Shown: positions 8,721 through 16,963 of the stretch, in pieces | Position numbering within the stretch: the first letter of the stretch is position 1 | Layout of the letters: each line of letters opens with the position of its first letter | Source of the DNA: JBFXAM01 sp050184295 | GTDB taxonomy: Bacteria; Planctomycetota; Phycisphaerae; UBA1845; Fen-1342 | Direction of reading: 5' to 3' | Assembly: GCA_050184295.1 (NCBI GenBank) | Contig: JBFXAM010000017.1 | Coordinates: forward strand, 1-52,457 | DNA: 52,457 nt | Notes under the pieces: model-generated | Databases searched by the model: none | The model's input: only the letters and a program-made list of their open reading frames with translations | Told to the model about the DNA's origin: nothing | Translations under genes and position numbers: made by a program

Positions 8721-9230
8721 GTGGCGGGCGAGAACTCGGCCTTTCACCTCCGGACCGCCGACCCCGCCTGGGCGCGCGTCGTCGACACTTGGCTCGACGA
8801 GCACGAGCTTGCTGGCATCCCGTTCGCTGACGCGTACGATCTCTGTGTTCAACTCATCCGCGATCCCGCGTCCGTCCCCGAAATCGTCTTCATCGGCACC
8901 GACTGGCTCTGTGGCGACGAACTCGCGATCGTTCGGTACGTCCACGAGACATGGCCCGCGACGCCGATTCTGGTGTACGGGGACGACGTCGAGCGCTTGC
9001 CGGTCATGAGCGACAACGTGGGAGTGCTGCCGTCGCTGAGTGCGCTGCGCGAACTGCTCGCGGCCGACCGCGCCATGCTGCTCGCAAAGCTGCACGCGGG
9101 GGTCGGCCGCACGGGCAGCGTTGCACCGGTTGCCGGCGGGGCGCGCCCGCCGGGACGCGCCGCTTCGCCGCCGCGCGATGAATTGACGCCACGCGAGCTA
9201 TCAGCTTTGCTGGGGGAAGCTGACGATTAG
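8721..9230 (+). CDS. Pseudo-receiver-like protein
   Basis: 169 residues, GTG start with AAGG nine bases upstream. Hydrophobic strands PEIVFIG, TPILVYG and NVGVLP alternate with helices, as in a CheY-like fold. The usual DD pair, the phospho-acceptor Asp after strand 3 (here IGTDW) and the Lys of strand 5 are not clearly present, so I read it as a non-canonical receiver with low certainty. The C-terminal 50 residues are Pro/Arg/Gly-rich and end in a short acidic helix. It lies 139 bases before the diguanylate cyclase and behind a good promoter, so the two are likely co-expressed and may work together. Confidence 0.5.
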   Translation: MAGENSAFHLRTADPAWARVVDTWLDEHELAGIPFADAYDLCVQLIRDPASVPEIVFIGTDWLCGDELAIVRYVHETWPATPILVYGDDVERLPVMSDNVGVLPSLSALRELLAADRAMLLAKLHAGVGRTGSVAPVAGGARPPGRAASPPRDELTPRELSALLGEADD

Positions 9231-9369
9231 GGGGCCCGACACAACTCGCACCCGCGGGGCCGAGCGTGCCCCGTCCGACGCTTCGTCGGCAGCGGTCCGC
9301 TGGACCCACGACGCAGCGGGGATCGGGCTGCGCTGGCTGTCGGATTTCGAGGCCGGGAGGAAGCAGGCG

Positions 9370-10653
9370 ATGCGCGCTCGGGGCGCTGTGCTCGCGATCG
9401 GACCCGTCGCGCTGCGCGCCGCGGTCGCGCGCGCCTTGCCCGACATGGAGGTTTTCGGCGCCGACACCGCGCTCGCCGGTCTTTGGGAGCAGGGTCGCCA
9501 GCGCTGTGAACGGGCAGTCGTCTCGCTGGCCGCCGGGCGCGGCGCCGTGAGCGCCGTCCGCGGCATCCGCGCCGTTACGCCCCGCGCGCGGATCGTCGTC
9601 AGTTGCTCGCCGGCGCGCGAACCCGACGCCCGGCGCTTGCTGCAAAACGGCGCCGACGCGTACCTCCTCGAACCCGTCATGCCGGAAGAATTACGCGTGG
9701 CCCTGGAACTTCCCGCCGAGCCCGGAGACACGCACGTGCCAAGCGGTCCGGTTCCTTCGTTCGCCGAGTTTGTCGAGCTCGGCAACGTACTGCGCGGCCT
9801 CGGGGACGGCCCGCAGGCGACGCTCGCGCGGCTTGCGGCGCTCGCGCTGCGCGTTTTTCAGGCCCGCGGCGCGCGACTGGTGGTGGGCGCCCACGAGGCG
9901 ACCGCCGGCGACGTCCGCACGATCGCCTATGAACAACCGGTCGAGCGCGACGGTCGGCCGACCGGCGTCCTCGCGCTCGGGCCCGCGATCGCCGGAGACT
10001 ATCCCGCCGAGACCGAACAGCGCCTGGCCGAATTCGCGCGGCTCGTGGACGCGTACGTCGCGCTCGCGGTGGACCAGCACCGCTGGCGCCGCCTCGCGTG
10101 GACGGATGACTTGAGCGGGCTCGCCAACCGGCGCTTCTTCGAAGAGCAGCTCGCCGAGCGCCTCCAGCCCGCCGCCGAGCATCGCAGCTCCGTCACCGTG
10201 CTGCTCTTCGACATCGACGACTTCAAGTCGTACAACGACCGCTTCGGACACAGCGTCGGCGACGCCCTGCTCCGCGAACTCGCGCTGTTGCTGCGCCGCT
10301 GCACGCGCGAGCAGGACGTGGTCGCGCGCTATGGCGGAGACGAGTTCGCGGTCGTGTTCTGCGATCCACAGAAGCCGCGCGTCGCCGGCTCGACCCACCC
10401 GACCGACCCGCTCGCGCTCGCCGAGCGATTCGCCGGTGCGATCGCGCAACATCATTTTACGTGCCTGGGCGCCGCGGCGCCCGGTCCGGTCACGATCAGC
10501 GGCGGGCTGGCGACCTATCCGTGGGACGGATCCACGGCCACTGAGCTGCTCGCCGCCGCGGACGCCGCGCTGCTCGACGCCAAACGCAGCGGCAAACACC
10601 GGATCCATCTTGCCGGCGACGCCGTCCGGCCCGACGCCGAACGCTCCGAGTGA
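9370..10653 (+). CDS. Diguanylate cyclase (GGDEF) with pseudo-receiver and GAF-like N-terminus
   Basis: Makes cyclic di-GMP from two GTP. GGGAGG (9355-9360) nine bases before ATG 9370 fixes the start. The first 110 residues resemble a receiver (ARIVVSCSP, NGADAYLLEP) but the phospho-Asp is absent and the usual KP is EP. Residues 130-240 are GAF-like. The GGDEF domain fills residues 255-415: LAWTDDLSGLANRRFF start, DIDDFKSYNDRFGH, the intact catalytic GGDEF at 322-326 and an RxxD product-inhibition site (R313-D316) at the right spacing. It should therefore be active and feedback-controlled by c-di-GMP. PilZ receptors occur at 48145-50359. Soluble; no membrane segment. Confidence 0.92.
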   Translation: MRARGAVLAIGPVALRAAVARALPDMEVFGADTALAGLWEQGRQRCERAVVSLAAGRGAVSAVRGIRAVTPRARIVVSCSPAREPDARRLLQNGADAYLLEPVMPEELRVALELPAEPGDTHVPSGPVPSFAEFVELGNVLRGLGDGPQATLARLAALALRVFQARGARLVVGAHEATAGDVRTIAYEQPVERDGRPTGVLALGPAIAGDYPAETEQRLAEFARLVDAYVALAVDQHRWRRLAWTDDLSGLANRRFFEEQLAERLQPAAEHRSSVTVLLFDIDDFKSYNDRFGHSVGDALLRELALLLRRCTREQDVVARYGGDEFAVVFCDPQKPRVAGSTHPTDPLALAERFAGAIAQHHFTCLGAAAPGPVTISGGLATYPWDGSTATELLAAADAALLDAKRSGKHRIHLAGDAVRPDAERSE

Positions 10654-10723
10654 TTCAAGCGACGCCGCGTCGGCACGCCGCGCATCGCGTCGGGGCATGC
10701 GCGCGGCGGAGCGGCGCCGAGCG

Positions 10724-11773
10724 CTACGGCTTGACGGCTTCGAGCGTTCCGGCGGGTACGAGATCGCTCACGCGCAACCCGGCGCTCCGCGCATAGCGCT
10801 CCGCAAAGCTCCGCAGCGTCGGCGGCGTGACCAGTTCACAGTCAATCCACCGCACCACACCGCGCTCGTGGTCGACGGACAACCCACGTGACGCCAGCTC
10901 GATCGCCGCCGCGCCGAGTTCGCCATCCAGCGGCCCGACCAGCGCCGCGGCATCGCGCCCCAGCCGCGACCACAACGCCGGCGGAGCGCCCAGCGTCGCG
11001 AAGACGCGCCCTGTTTCGAGCGGCTCCGTGGTTCGGTTCAGCAGCCACGCGTCCGGCGACAGCGTCACCACCAGCGCCGCGCTCGGAAACCGCGCGAACA
11101 GTGCCTGTACGCGCTCCCGCGCCGGCCCGTCGGGCGTCGCGAGATCGACCTCGTCGAGCAGGTGAAGCTCGAACGCGCGCCGCGCCGCGGGCATGAAACG
11201 CTCGTAGCGCTGGGCCGCGTCTGGGCCGGACGAGCGCTCGTGCGCCAGCACATAGGTGCGCCGCTCGCCAAGGAGTTGCGGCAACGCTGCGCCGAGCGTC
11301 TCGGCGGCGCCGGGCCAGTTGATGAGCACTTGCGCGAAATAATCGCGCGGCGCGCGGCGCGACCCGACATAGACGACGATCCCGCCGCTGCGTTCCAGCC
11401 GGGCGAGCTCGGCGGGTGCGAGCGTTGCCTCCGGGTCGAACACGCAGAGCGCGACGGGCGGATCGCGGAGCTCGGCGTCGATTCGCGCGCGCCAGTCGGG
11501 CTCGGCCGGCGTGCCGGTTCGAGCCGCCGCCGCCACGCGGAGGTCGAGATGTGGCAGGCCGCGCAAAGCGCGACGCGCGCCGCCGACGACCGCGGCCCAC
11601 TGAGGGTGATGCTCGGCAGGGCCGATAAGCACGAAGGTCGCGCCGGCTTGCGGTGAACGCGCCGCGGCGGCGGGCTGGGCGGGCTGATCACAGCCCGTAA
11701 GCGCTGTAAAAACATGTAGATACAGAAAAACCCGCGCCAACGACGCCGGCCGCGTTGTTGCCCGCTGTCGCAT
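10724..11773 (-). CDS. Lipoprotein, periplasmic substrate-binding-like
   Basis: 349 residues. The N-terminus is a lipoprotein signal with lipobox LTGC (Cys28), so the mature protein should be membrane-anchored and periplasmic. Alternating strands and helices (FVLIGPAEHHPQWAAVVGGA, VALCVFDPEA, GGIVVYVGSR, ALVVTLSPDA) resemble type-I sugar-binding proteins of the RbsB class. No permease or ATPase is nearby, so it may be a sensor or an orphan. It is divergent from the gene at 11886 across a 112-base gap and converges with the GGDEF gene. Family assignment is moderate; ligand unknown. Confidence 0.65.
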   Translation of the reverse strand: MRQRATTRPASLARVFLYLHVFTALTGCDQPAQPAAAARSPQAGATFVLIGPAEHHPQWAAVVGGARRALRGLPHLDLRVAAAARTGTPAEPDWRARIDAELRDPPVALCVFDPEATLAPAELARLERSGGIVVYVGSRRAPRDYFAQVLINWPGAAETLGAALPQLLGERRTYVLAHERSSGPDAAQRYERFMPAARRAFELHLLDEVDLATPDGPARERVQALFARFPSAALVVTLSPDAWLLNRTTEPLETGRVFATLGAPPALWSRLGRDAAALVGPLDGELGAAAIELASRGLSVDHERGVVRWIDCELVTPPTLRSFAERYARSAGLRVSDLVPAGTLEAVKP

Positions 11774-11823
11774 GTGCTCTCCCGACCAGCGGTCGTTCGC
11801 GCCACCGCGATTGCCGATGGCTG

Positions 11824-11829
11824 TATAAT
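11824..11829 (+). promoter_or_regulatory. Perfect -10 hexamer TATAAT
   Basis: TATAAT in the 112-base gap between divergent genes, in GC-rich surroundings. No good -35 was found at 16-18 bases; TTGCCG at 11811-11816 is too close. It would start transcription near 11836, about 50 bases before ATG 11886. Confidence 0.45.
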
Positions 11830-11885
11830 ACGGGTGGATCGGCAGGAAGCCGACTCCATCCGTCTACGAATGGAAAGGTTGGCCC

Positions 11886-12653
11886 ATGACGCGGATCGGT
11901 TTCGCAGCGATCGTTGCGCTGTGCTGCGGCGCGCTGGCTCTCGCCCAAACCACCACTGAGCCGAGCGACGATCCGCGGGAGAACACGCCGTCGGAGAATC
12001 TCGCTCTCAACAGCGAGCGGCCCGCGGCCACGCTGAGCGCGGCGATCGCGCGGCACACGCAGATCATGAGCGTGCGGCTCCGCGGCGGATCGGAAGAAAC
12101 GACCAACGACACGAGCGGCGGCACGGCGACCACCGGTGCGACGGGAACCACCGGCACCGGCTCGCTTTCCGGCCTGAGTGGTCTGCTCGGCGGCCTGGGC
12201 GGGTTGAGCGGGCTCGGCAATCTGGGTTCGCTCGCGGGCCTCACCGGCGGCGGCGCGGGCAGCGGTTCGAGCGCATCCAGCCTCTCCACGCTGATCAACC
12301 AGTTGGTGCAATCCGGCGGCGGCAGTGCCACCTCACGCGTGCGCACCGACGCGGCGACGGCGAGCGCCACCGCGGCGCCGGCCGAACCCGCGGCAAGCGC
12401 TGCCAAGACACAACTGACACAGCAAACCGCGACGGACGACCGCCCGTTCCGGACGCGACTCATCGATGGCGCGCTGAGCACGTTCTTCGACGTGTTTACG
12501 AATGACTTCATCCAACCCGTTCTGACCCAGGCGTTTCGCGGATTCCTGCGCGACGCGCTCCGCCCGCTCTTCGGACTGACCGACGAGACCACGGGGGACG
12601 ACGGCACGAACGGCGACGGAACCGGCAACGGCGACGGCGGGTCGCAGATCTAG
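11886..12653 (+). CDS. Secreted Gly/Ser/Leu/Thr-rich protein of unknown function
   Basis: 255 residues with a signal peptide (MTRIGFAAIVALCCGALALA). Residues 75-140 are low complexity: Thr/Gly runs, then repeats of LSGLSGLLGGLGGLSGL type. Residues 180-220 are ordered-looking (FFDVFTNDFIQPVLTQAFRGFLRD), possibly an amphipathic helix. The tail is an Asp/Gly/Asn-rich string ending GGSQI. The ribosome site GGAAAGG precedes ATG 11886. I recognise no family. The sequence suggests an exported surface or matrix protein. It stands alone behind the TATAAT element. Confidence 0.65.
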   Translation: MTRIGFAAIVALCCGALALAQTTTEPSDDPRENTPSENLALNSERPAATLSAAIARHTQIMSVRLRGGSEETTNDTSGGTATTGATGTTGTGSLSGLSGLLGGLGGLSGLGNLGSLAGLTGGGAGSGSSASSLSTLINQLVQSGGGSATSRVRTDAATASATAAPAEPAASAAKTQLTQQTATDDRPFRTRLIDGALSTFFDVFTNDFIQPVLTQAFRGFLRDALRPLFGLTDETTGDDGTNGDGTGNGDGGSQI

Positions 12654-12893
12654 CGCCGTCGCGAAACGGGTGCGAAGCTCGATATCGGTCGACTTGCCGC
12701 CGCCGCCCGACGCGCACGGCGGCGACCGCGCGGCACGGCGGACGACGACCCAGGGTGTCGTGCGTTGGGCGGCGCGATGCCTGTCATGTCTGTTCTTCGC
12801 GCGTCATTCGCGGTCGCGCTGGCCGCACGACGCCGGCAGCTCCACGCAGCGAGCCTCCGCACGGCCGGCGGCTCTGGAACAGGTAGGTGCGTC

Positions 12894-13913
12894 ATGTCAG
12901 GCCTTCCTTTTCGTTTTCGAGCGCTGCGAGCCGGTGCGACCGTCGCGCTGACGATCGACGTGTTGCTCGGCGTCGCGCTGCTCGGCTATGCCATCTATCT
13001 CGCGGTGCAGGGTCAGGCGCCCGCCGGGGTCGCGCTCGGCGCGGGGGCGGCGCTGGCGATTGTCTTGGGCGTGCTGGTGTACTGTGCGATTCTGCTGTTG
13101 CTGAAATCCGCGAGCAATTCCTATCGCATGTACGATTCGCTGCTGGAGCTCGGCGAAGTGATGCGCCGCGTCGCCGAGAACACGAGAACGGTCGCGGACA
13201 ACAGCACGCTGAGCGAGTGGGCCAAGCGCGTCATCTATCGCGAGAAGGACTATGAATATCTCCGCGACACGATCCAGGGCGCGATCGTCCGCGAGGACTG
13301 GGAGAGCGCCGCACACCTGATCGTGGATCTCGAGCGCGACCTGGGCTACAAGGCCGAGGCCGACCGGCTCCGCGCGGAAGTCGAGAAAGCCCGGCTGGCG
13401 ACGGTGGACGAGAAGATCAACGCGGCGCTGGAGCGCTTCGAGCTGCTCTGCGCCGGACGAAAATGGGAGCAGGCGTCGCACGAGACGCAGCGCCTGCACA
13501 TCCTGTTCCCCCACGAACCGCGCATCACCAACCTCTCGCAGGAGCTTGAGCTCCGGCGCCAAAGCTACAAGCGTCACCTGCTCCGCGACTACGAGGACGC
13601 GGTTCGCGTCCACGACGTGGACACGGCGCACAAGCTGCTCTTCCAGCTCGACCGCTATCTCTCGCCGCAGGAGGCTGCGACGCTGAAGGAGTCGGCCCGT
13701 TCGGTGTTCAAGGAGAAGCTCGAGCAGATGCGGGTCGAGTTCAGCCTCGCCGTCTCGGACAAGCGCTACGAGGCAGCCGTGCGCGTCGGGCAGCAGCTGG
13801 TGGCCGAGTTCCCCAACACGCGCTACGCGCAGGAAATCAACGAACGCCTGCCGATGCTCCGCCGACTCGCCGTCGACGGCGCGGCGCGCGAAGGGGCGCC
13901 GGTCGGTGCGTGA
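12894..13913 (+). CDS. Two-TM membrane protein with helical repeat domain
   Basis: 339 residues from ATG 12894, chosen because AGGTAGG (12881-12887) is six bases upstream; an open extension upstream is out of keeping with any domain. Two membrane segments (about residues 12-36 and 43-70) are followed by a charged all-helical domain rich in Glu, Arg and Leu. Its units look TPR-like (WESAAHLIVDLERDLG, RKWEQASHETQRLHILFP, KRYEAAVRVGQQLVAEFP). The domain should face the cytoplasm. The last eight bases overlap galK, so the two are translationally coupled. No known family; perhaps a scaffold. Confidence 0.75.
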   Translation: MSGLPFRFRALRAGATVALTIDVLLGVALLGYAIYLAVQGQAPAGVALGAGAALAIVLGVLVYCAILLLLKSASNSYRMYDSLLELGEVMRRVAENTRTVADNSTLSEWAKRVIYREKDYEYLRDTIQGAIVREDWESAAHLIVDLERDLGYKAEADRLRAEVEKARLATVDEKINAALERFELLCAGRKWEQASHETQRLHILFPHEPRITNLSQELELRRQSYKRHLLRDYEDAVRVHDVDTAHKLLFQLDRYLSPQEAATLKESARSVFKEKLEQMRVEFSLAVSDKRYEAAVRVGQQLVAEFPNTRYAQEINERLPMLRRLAVDGAAREGAPVGA

Positions 13914-15051
13914 CGCGTTCGAGGCCCGCTTTGAGCGCCCCGCCGAGGTCGTCACGCGCGCTCCGGGCCGCGTGAACCTGATCGGCGAGCACGTCGATTA
14001 CAACGACGGCTACGTGCTGCCCATGGCGCTGGAGCAGTGCACGTGGGTCGCCGCGGCACGCCGCTCGGACGGGCGCGTGCGCATCTTCTCGGAGAACCTC
14101 GGCGAATCCGCCGACTGGCGGGTTTCCGATTGGGCGCGCGACACACAGCCACACTGGACCAGCTACGTCGCCGGCGTCGCGGCCCTGCTGCGCGAGCGCG
14201 GCGCGCCGTTCGACGGCGCCGACTTTCTCATCCGCAGCGACGTGCCCGTCGGCGCGGGGCTCTCCAGCTCCGCGGCGCTCGAAATCGCGGCCGCGCTCGC
14301 CTGCGTGCGGCTCAGCGGCGAAGCGCTCATGTCCACCGAGCTCGCCGACCTGTGCCGCGCCGCCGAGCATCAATACGCCGGCGTGCCGTGCGGCATCATG
14401 GATCAGTACGCCTCGATGCTCGCCAAAGCGGACACGGCGCTGCTGCTCGACTGCCGCGCGCGCACCTTCGAGCACATCCCCCTGCCGCTCGACGGGCACA
14501 CGGTGTTGATCGTCGATTCCGGCGTACGGCACGAGCTGGCGGCCGGCGAGTATGCGCAGCGACTGGACGACTGCGCGCGCGCGACCGCGTACTTCCGCAA
14601 GCTCAATCCGCGCGTCCGCGCGCTGCGCGACGTGTCGATCGAGACGGTGCGCGCCCACGCGCTCCAGATGCCGCCCGTCGAGGCCGCCCGCAGCCTGCAC
14701 GTGGTGGGAGAAATTCGGCGCACGCTCGCCGCCGCCGAACTGCTGCGCCGCGGCGTGCTCGACGGGCTCGGCGCGCTGCTGGCCGAGTCGCACCGCTCGC
14801 TCCGCGACGACTTTGAAGTCTCGTGTCCCGAGGTCGATCGGCTGGTCGCGCTCGTCAGCGGCGTCGAGGGCGTGCTGGGCGCGCGAATGACGGGCGCGGG
14901 CTTCGGCGGGTGCGTCGTGGCGATCGCACGCCAGGACGCGACGCCGCGTGTCGCCGACGCCTTGCGCCGCGATTATGACCGGCATCACGCGACGCCCGCC
15001 ACACTCCACTCCAGCCGACCCGGCGCCGGCGCCGCGGTCGTCTTCGGCTGA
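13906..15051 (+). CDS. galK: Galactokinase
   Basis: GHMP-family kinase: galactose + ATP to galactose 1-phosphate, first step of the Leloir pathway. The 381 residues match the family length. The galactokinase signature GRVNLIGEHVDYNDG starts at residue 21, the ATP loop PVGAGLSSSAALE is at 114-126, the catalytic Asp166 is in GIMDQYASM, and the third motif TGAGFGGC lies near the C-terminus. GTG 13906 overlaps the upstream membrane gene by eight bases, and trpD follows five bases after the stop, so all three form one operon. No galT is in the window; a sugar epimerase lies at 40495. Confidence 0.93.
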   Translation: MRDAFEARFERPAEVVTRAPGRVNLIGEHVDYNDGYVLPMALEQCTWVAAARRSDGRVRIFSENLGESADWRVSDWARDTQPHWTSYVAGVAALLRERGAPFDGADFLIRSDVPVGAGLSSSAALEIAAALACVRLSGEALMSTELADLCRAAEHQYAGVPCGIMDQYASMLAKADTALLLDCRARTFEHIPLPLDGHTVLIVDSGVRHELAAGEYAQRLDDCARATAYFRKLNPRVRALRDVSIETVRAHALQMPPVEAARSLHVVGEIRRTLAAAELLRRGVLDGLGALLAESHRSLRDDFEVSCPEVDRLVALVSGVEGVLGARMTGAGFGGCVVAIARQDATPRVADALRRDYDRHHATPATLHSSRPGAGAAVVFG

Positions 15052-15056
15052 ACGCC

Positions 15057-16088
15057 ATGCCGCACGGGTCGCTCGACAAGCTCCTGAATCGCAAGTCGCT
15101 GTCGCGCGACGAAGCCCGGGGCTTGTTCGACGCGATCATGGACGGGCAGGTCGAATCACACCTGCTCGCGGCGATCCTGGCGGCGCTTGCGACCAAAGGC
15201 GAGACCGTTGCAGAGCTCGTCGGCGCCGCCGAGGCCATGCGCGCGCGGGCCGCGTGCGTGCGCGTGCCGGCGGGGGTGTCGGCCATCGACACGTGCAGCG
15301 CCGGCGGCGACGGCAAACCCACGTTCAACATCTCGACCGCGGTCGCGATCGTCGCCGCCGCCGCGGGCGCCACCGTCGCCAAGCACGGGAACCGCAGCAA
15401 CGCCCGGCCGAGCGGATCCGCGGAGGGGCTGGCGGCGCTGGGCGTCCGAATCGACGCGGACATCGCAACGCTGGAGCGCTGCCTGGAGGAGTGTCGCGTC
15501 GCGTTTCTCTTCGCGCCGCAGCTTCACCCGGCGATGAGCCGCGCGGCGCCCGTTCGCAAGGCGCTCGGCGTGCGGACGATCTTCAACCTCGTCGGACCGC
15601 TGACGAATCCGGCGCACGTCCGCCGGCAGCTCATGGGCGTGAGCCGGCCCGAACTGGTCGCGCCCGTAGCCGAGGCGCTGCGTGAGCTGGGCGCGGAGCG
15701 CGCCGTCGTGGTGCATGGGCGGGTCGGGCTCTGCGACCTGAGCCTGCTGGGCCCGAGCCATGTCGCGTCGTGGGACGGCACGCGGCTGACGGCCGCGGAG
15801 GTGACCGCCGACATCGTCCGACTGCCGTCGGCTCCGCTCGAAGCGCTCTTCGTCGCGAACCCTCAGGAGAGCGCTGCGACGATCGAGCGCATCCTCGCCG
15901 GACAACCCGGCCCGCCGCGAGACGTCGTGCTATTCAACGCGGCGGCGGCGCTCTGGGCCGCGGGCATTGCCGCGGATTGGTCCGAGGGCGCGGCCCGCGC
16001 GCGGGAGGCGCTCGATTCGGGCGCGGCGGCGCGGACGCTGGCGAAATGGCGTGCGGTCTCGCACGGACGTTCTCGACCCGGCGAGTAG
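15057..16088 (+). CDS. trpD: Anthranilate phosphoribosyltransferase family protein (TrpD)
   Basis: 343 residues, standard length for TrpD, which joins anthranilate and PRPP in tryptophan synthesis. Clear family blocks: LLAAILAALATKGET, TFNIST, KHGNRS, FLFAPQLHPAM and FNLVGPLTNPA. Several ligand residues depart from the canonical enzyme. The PRPP loop usually written GTGGD is here SAGGD (81-85). The segment after KHGNRS lacks the usual Ser-Ser-Lys. The metal pair DE of GLDELS is CD (C226-D227). It may be a divergent or repurposed paralogue. It is the last gene of the operon with galK; no other trp gene is nearby, which is unusual. Confidence 0.8.
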   Translation: MPHGSLDKLLNRKSLSRDEARGLFDAIMDGQVESHLLAAILAALATKGETVAELVGAAEAMRARAACVRVPAGVSAIDTCSAGGDGKPTFNISTAVAIVAAAAGATVAKHGNRSNARPSGSAEGLAALGVRIDADIATLERCLEECRVAFLFAPQLHPAMSRAAPVRKALGVRTIFNLVGPLTNPAHVRRQLMGVSRPELVAPVAEALRELGAERAVVVHGRVGLCDLSLLGPSHVASWDGTRLTAAEVTADIVRLPSAPLEALFVANPQESAATIERILAGQPGPPRDVVLFNAAAALWAAGIAADWSEGAARAREALDSGAAARTLAKWRAVSHGRSRPGE

Positions 16089-16399
16089 CAAGGCGTCCCG
16101 GAGCCAACAGTCGTCGGTGCGCGCGTTCCCGCGCGCAGCTCTCGTGACGCGCGGAACGCGTGTGCGACCGCGGCGCGAGTCGCGTTCGAGGTCGATGCGA
16201 CACCGGCCCGCGACGCGGACGGCCGAGCCGGCCTCGGCTCGACACCGGGGCACACGCACGCGTCGCGGACAGCGCCGGACGAACGCAGACGAGTTGCTTA
16301 CCGGTCTGGCGCTTGCGGCTCCGGCGGCGCCGCCGCGACAACGCACCGCGTATCCGCTACAGTCGTCGCGGTTCACGCGGTTTTCTGCGGGGCCTGAGA
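16089..16399. other. Intergenic region upstream of gmhA
   Basis: 311 bases. Open frames cross it but show Arg-rich shadow composition and no homology. TACAGT at 16368-16373 could be a -10 but has no -35 partner. No repeat or terminator was seen. Confidence 0.4.
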
Positions 16400-16963
16400 A
16401 TGTCGCGCGACTGGCCGGCCATCCTTTTGGAACACGAACGCGTCGTCGCCCAACTCCGCGACGCCGGCGCCGTGCTGGACCGAATCGCCGACACGCTTGT
16501 TTCCGCGATCGCCGCCGGTCGACGCATCTACGTGTTCGGCAACGGGGGCAGCGCCGCGGACGCCCAACACATCGCCGGCGAGCTGCTCGGCCGCTTCCGA
16601 CGAGACCGCCGCGCGCTGCCCGTCGTCGCGCTCACCACCGACACGTCGACACTCACGGCGGTGGCGAACGACTTTTCGTTCGAACGCGTGTTTGCACGCC
16701 AGGTGGAGGCGCTGATCGAGCGCCACGACGTCGTGTGGGCGCTGAGCACGAGCGGCGATTCGCCCAACGTGCTCGCCGCGGTCCACGCTGCACGCGAGCG
16801 CGGCGCCATTGCGATCGGGTTCACCGGCGCGTCCGGCGGGAAGCTCGCCCGGCTGTGCGATCACGTGCTGTGCGCGCCGCACCGCGATTCCGACCGGATT
16901 CAGGAAGCCCACCTGCTCGCGTACCATTACGTTTGCGAACGCGTGGAGGCGGCGTTCGCGTAG
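16400..16963 (+). CDS. gmhA: Phosphoheptose isomerase (sedoheptulose-7-phosphate isomerase)
   Basis: Converts sedoheptulose 7-phosphate to D-glycero-D-manno-heptose 7-phosphate, the first step to the heptose of the LPS inner core. The 187 residues form one SIS domain. Phosphate-binding FGNGGSAADAQHIAGE, the catalytic Glu61 in AGELLGRF, the TTDTSTLTAVAND segment, STSGDSPNV, and the catalytic His176 in AYHYVCE are all present. ATG 16400 gives the family length; the upstream open extension does not fit. The 3' end is overlapped on the other strand by the gene ending at 16821. Other heptose genes (hldE, gmhB) are not in the window. Confidence 0.9.
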   Translation: MSRDWPAILLEHERVVAQLRDAGAVLDRIADTLVSAIAAGRRIYVFGNGGSAADAQHIAGELLGRFRRDRRALPVVALTTDTSTLTAVANDFSFERVFARQVEALIERHDVVWALSTSGDSPNVLAAVHAARERGAIAIGFTGASGGKLARLCDHVLCAPHRDSDRIQEAHLLAYHYVCERVEAAFA

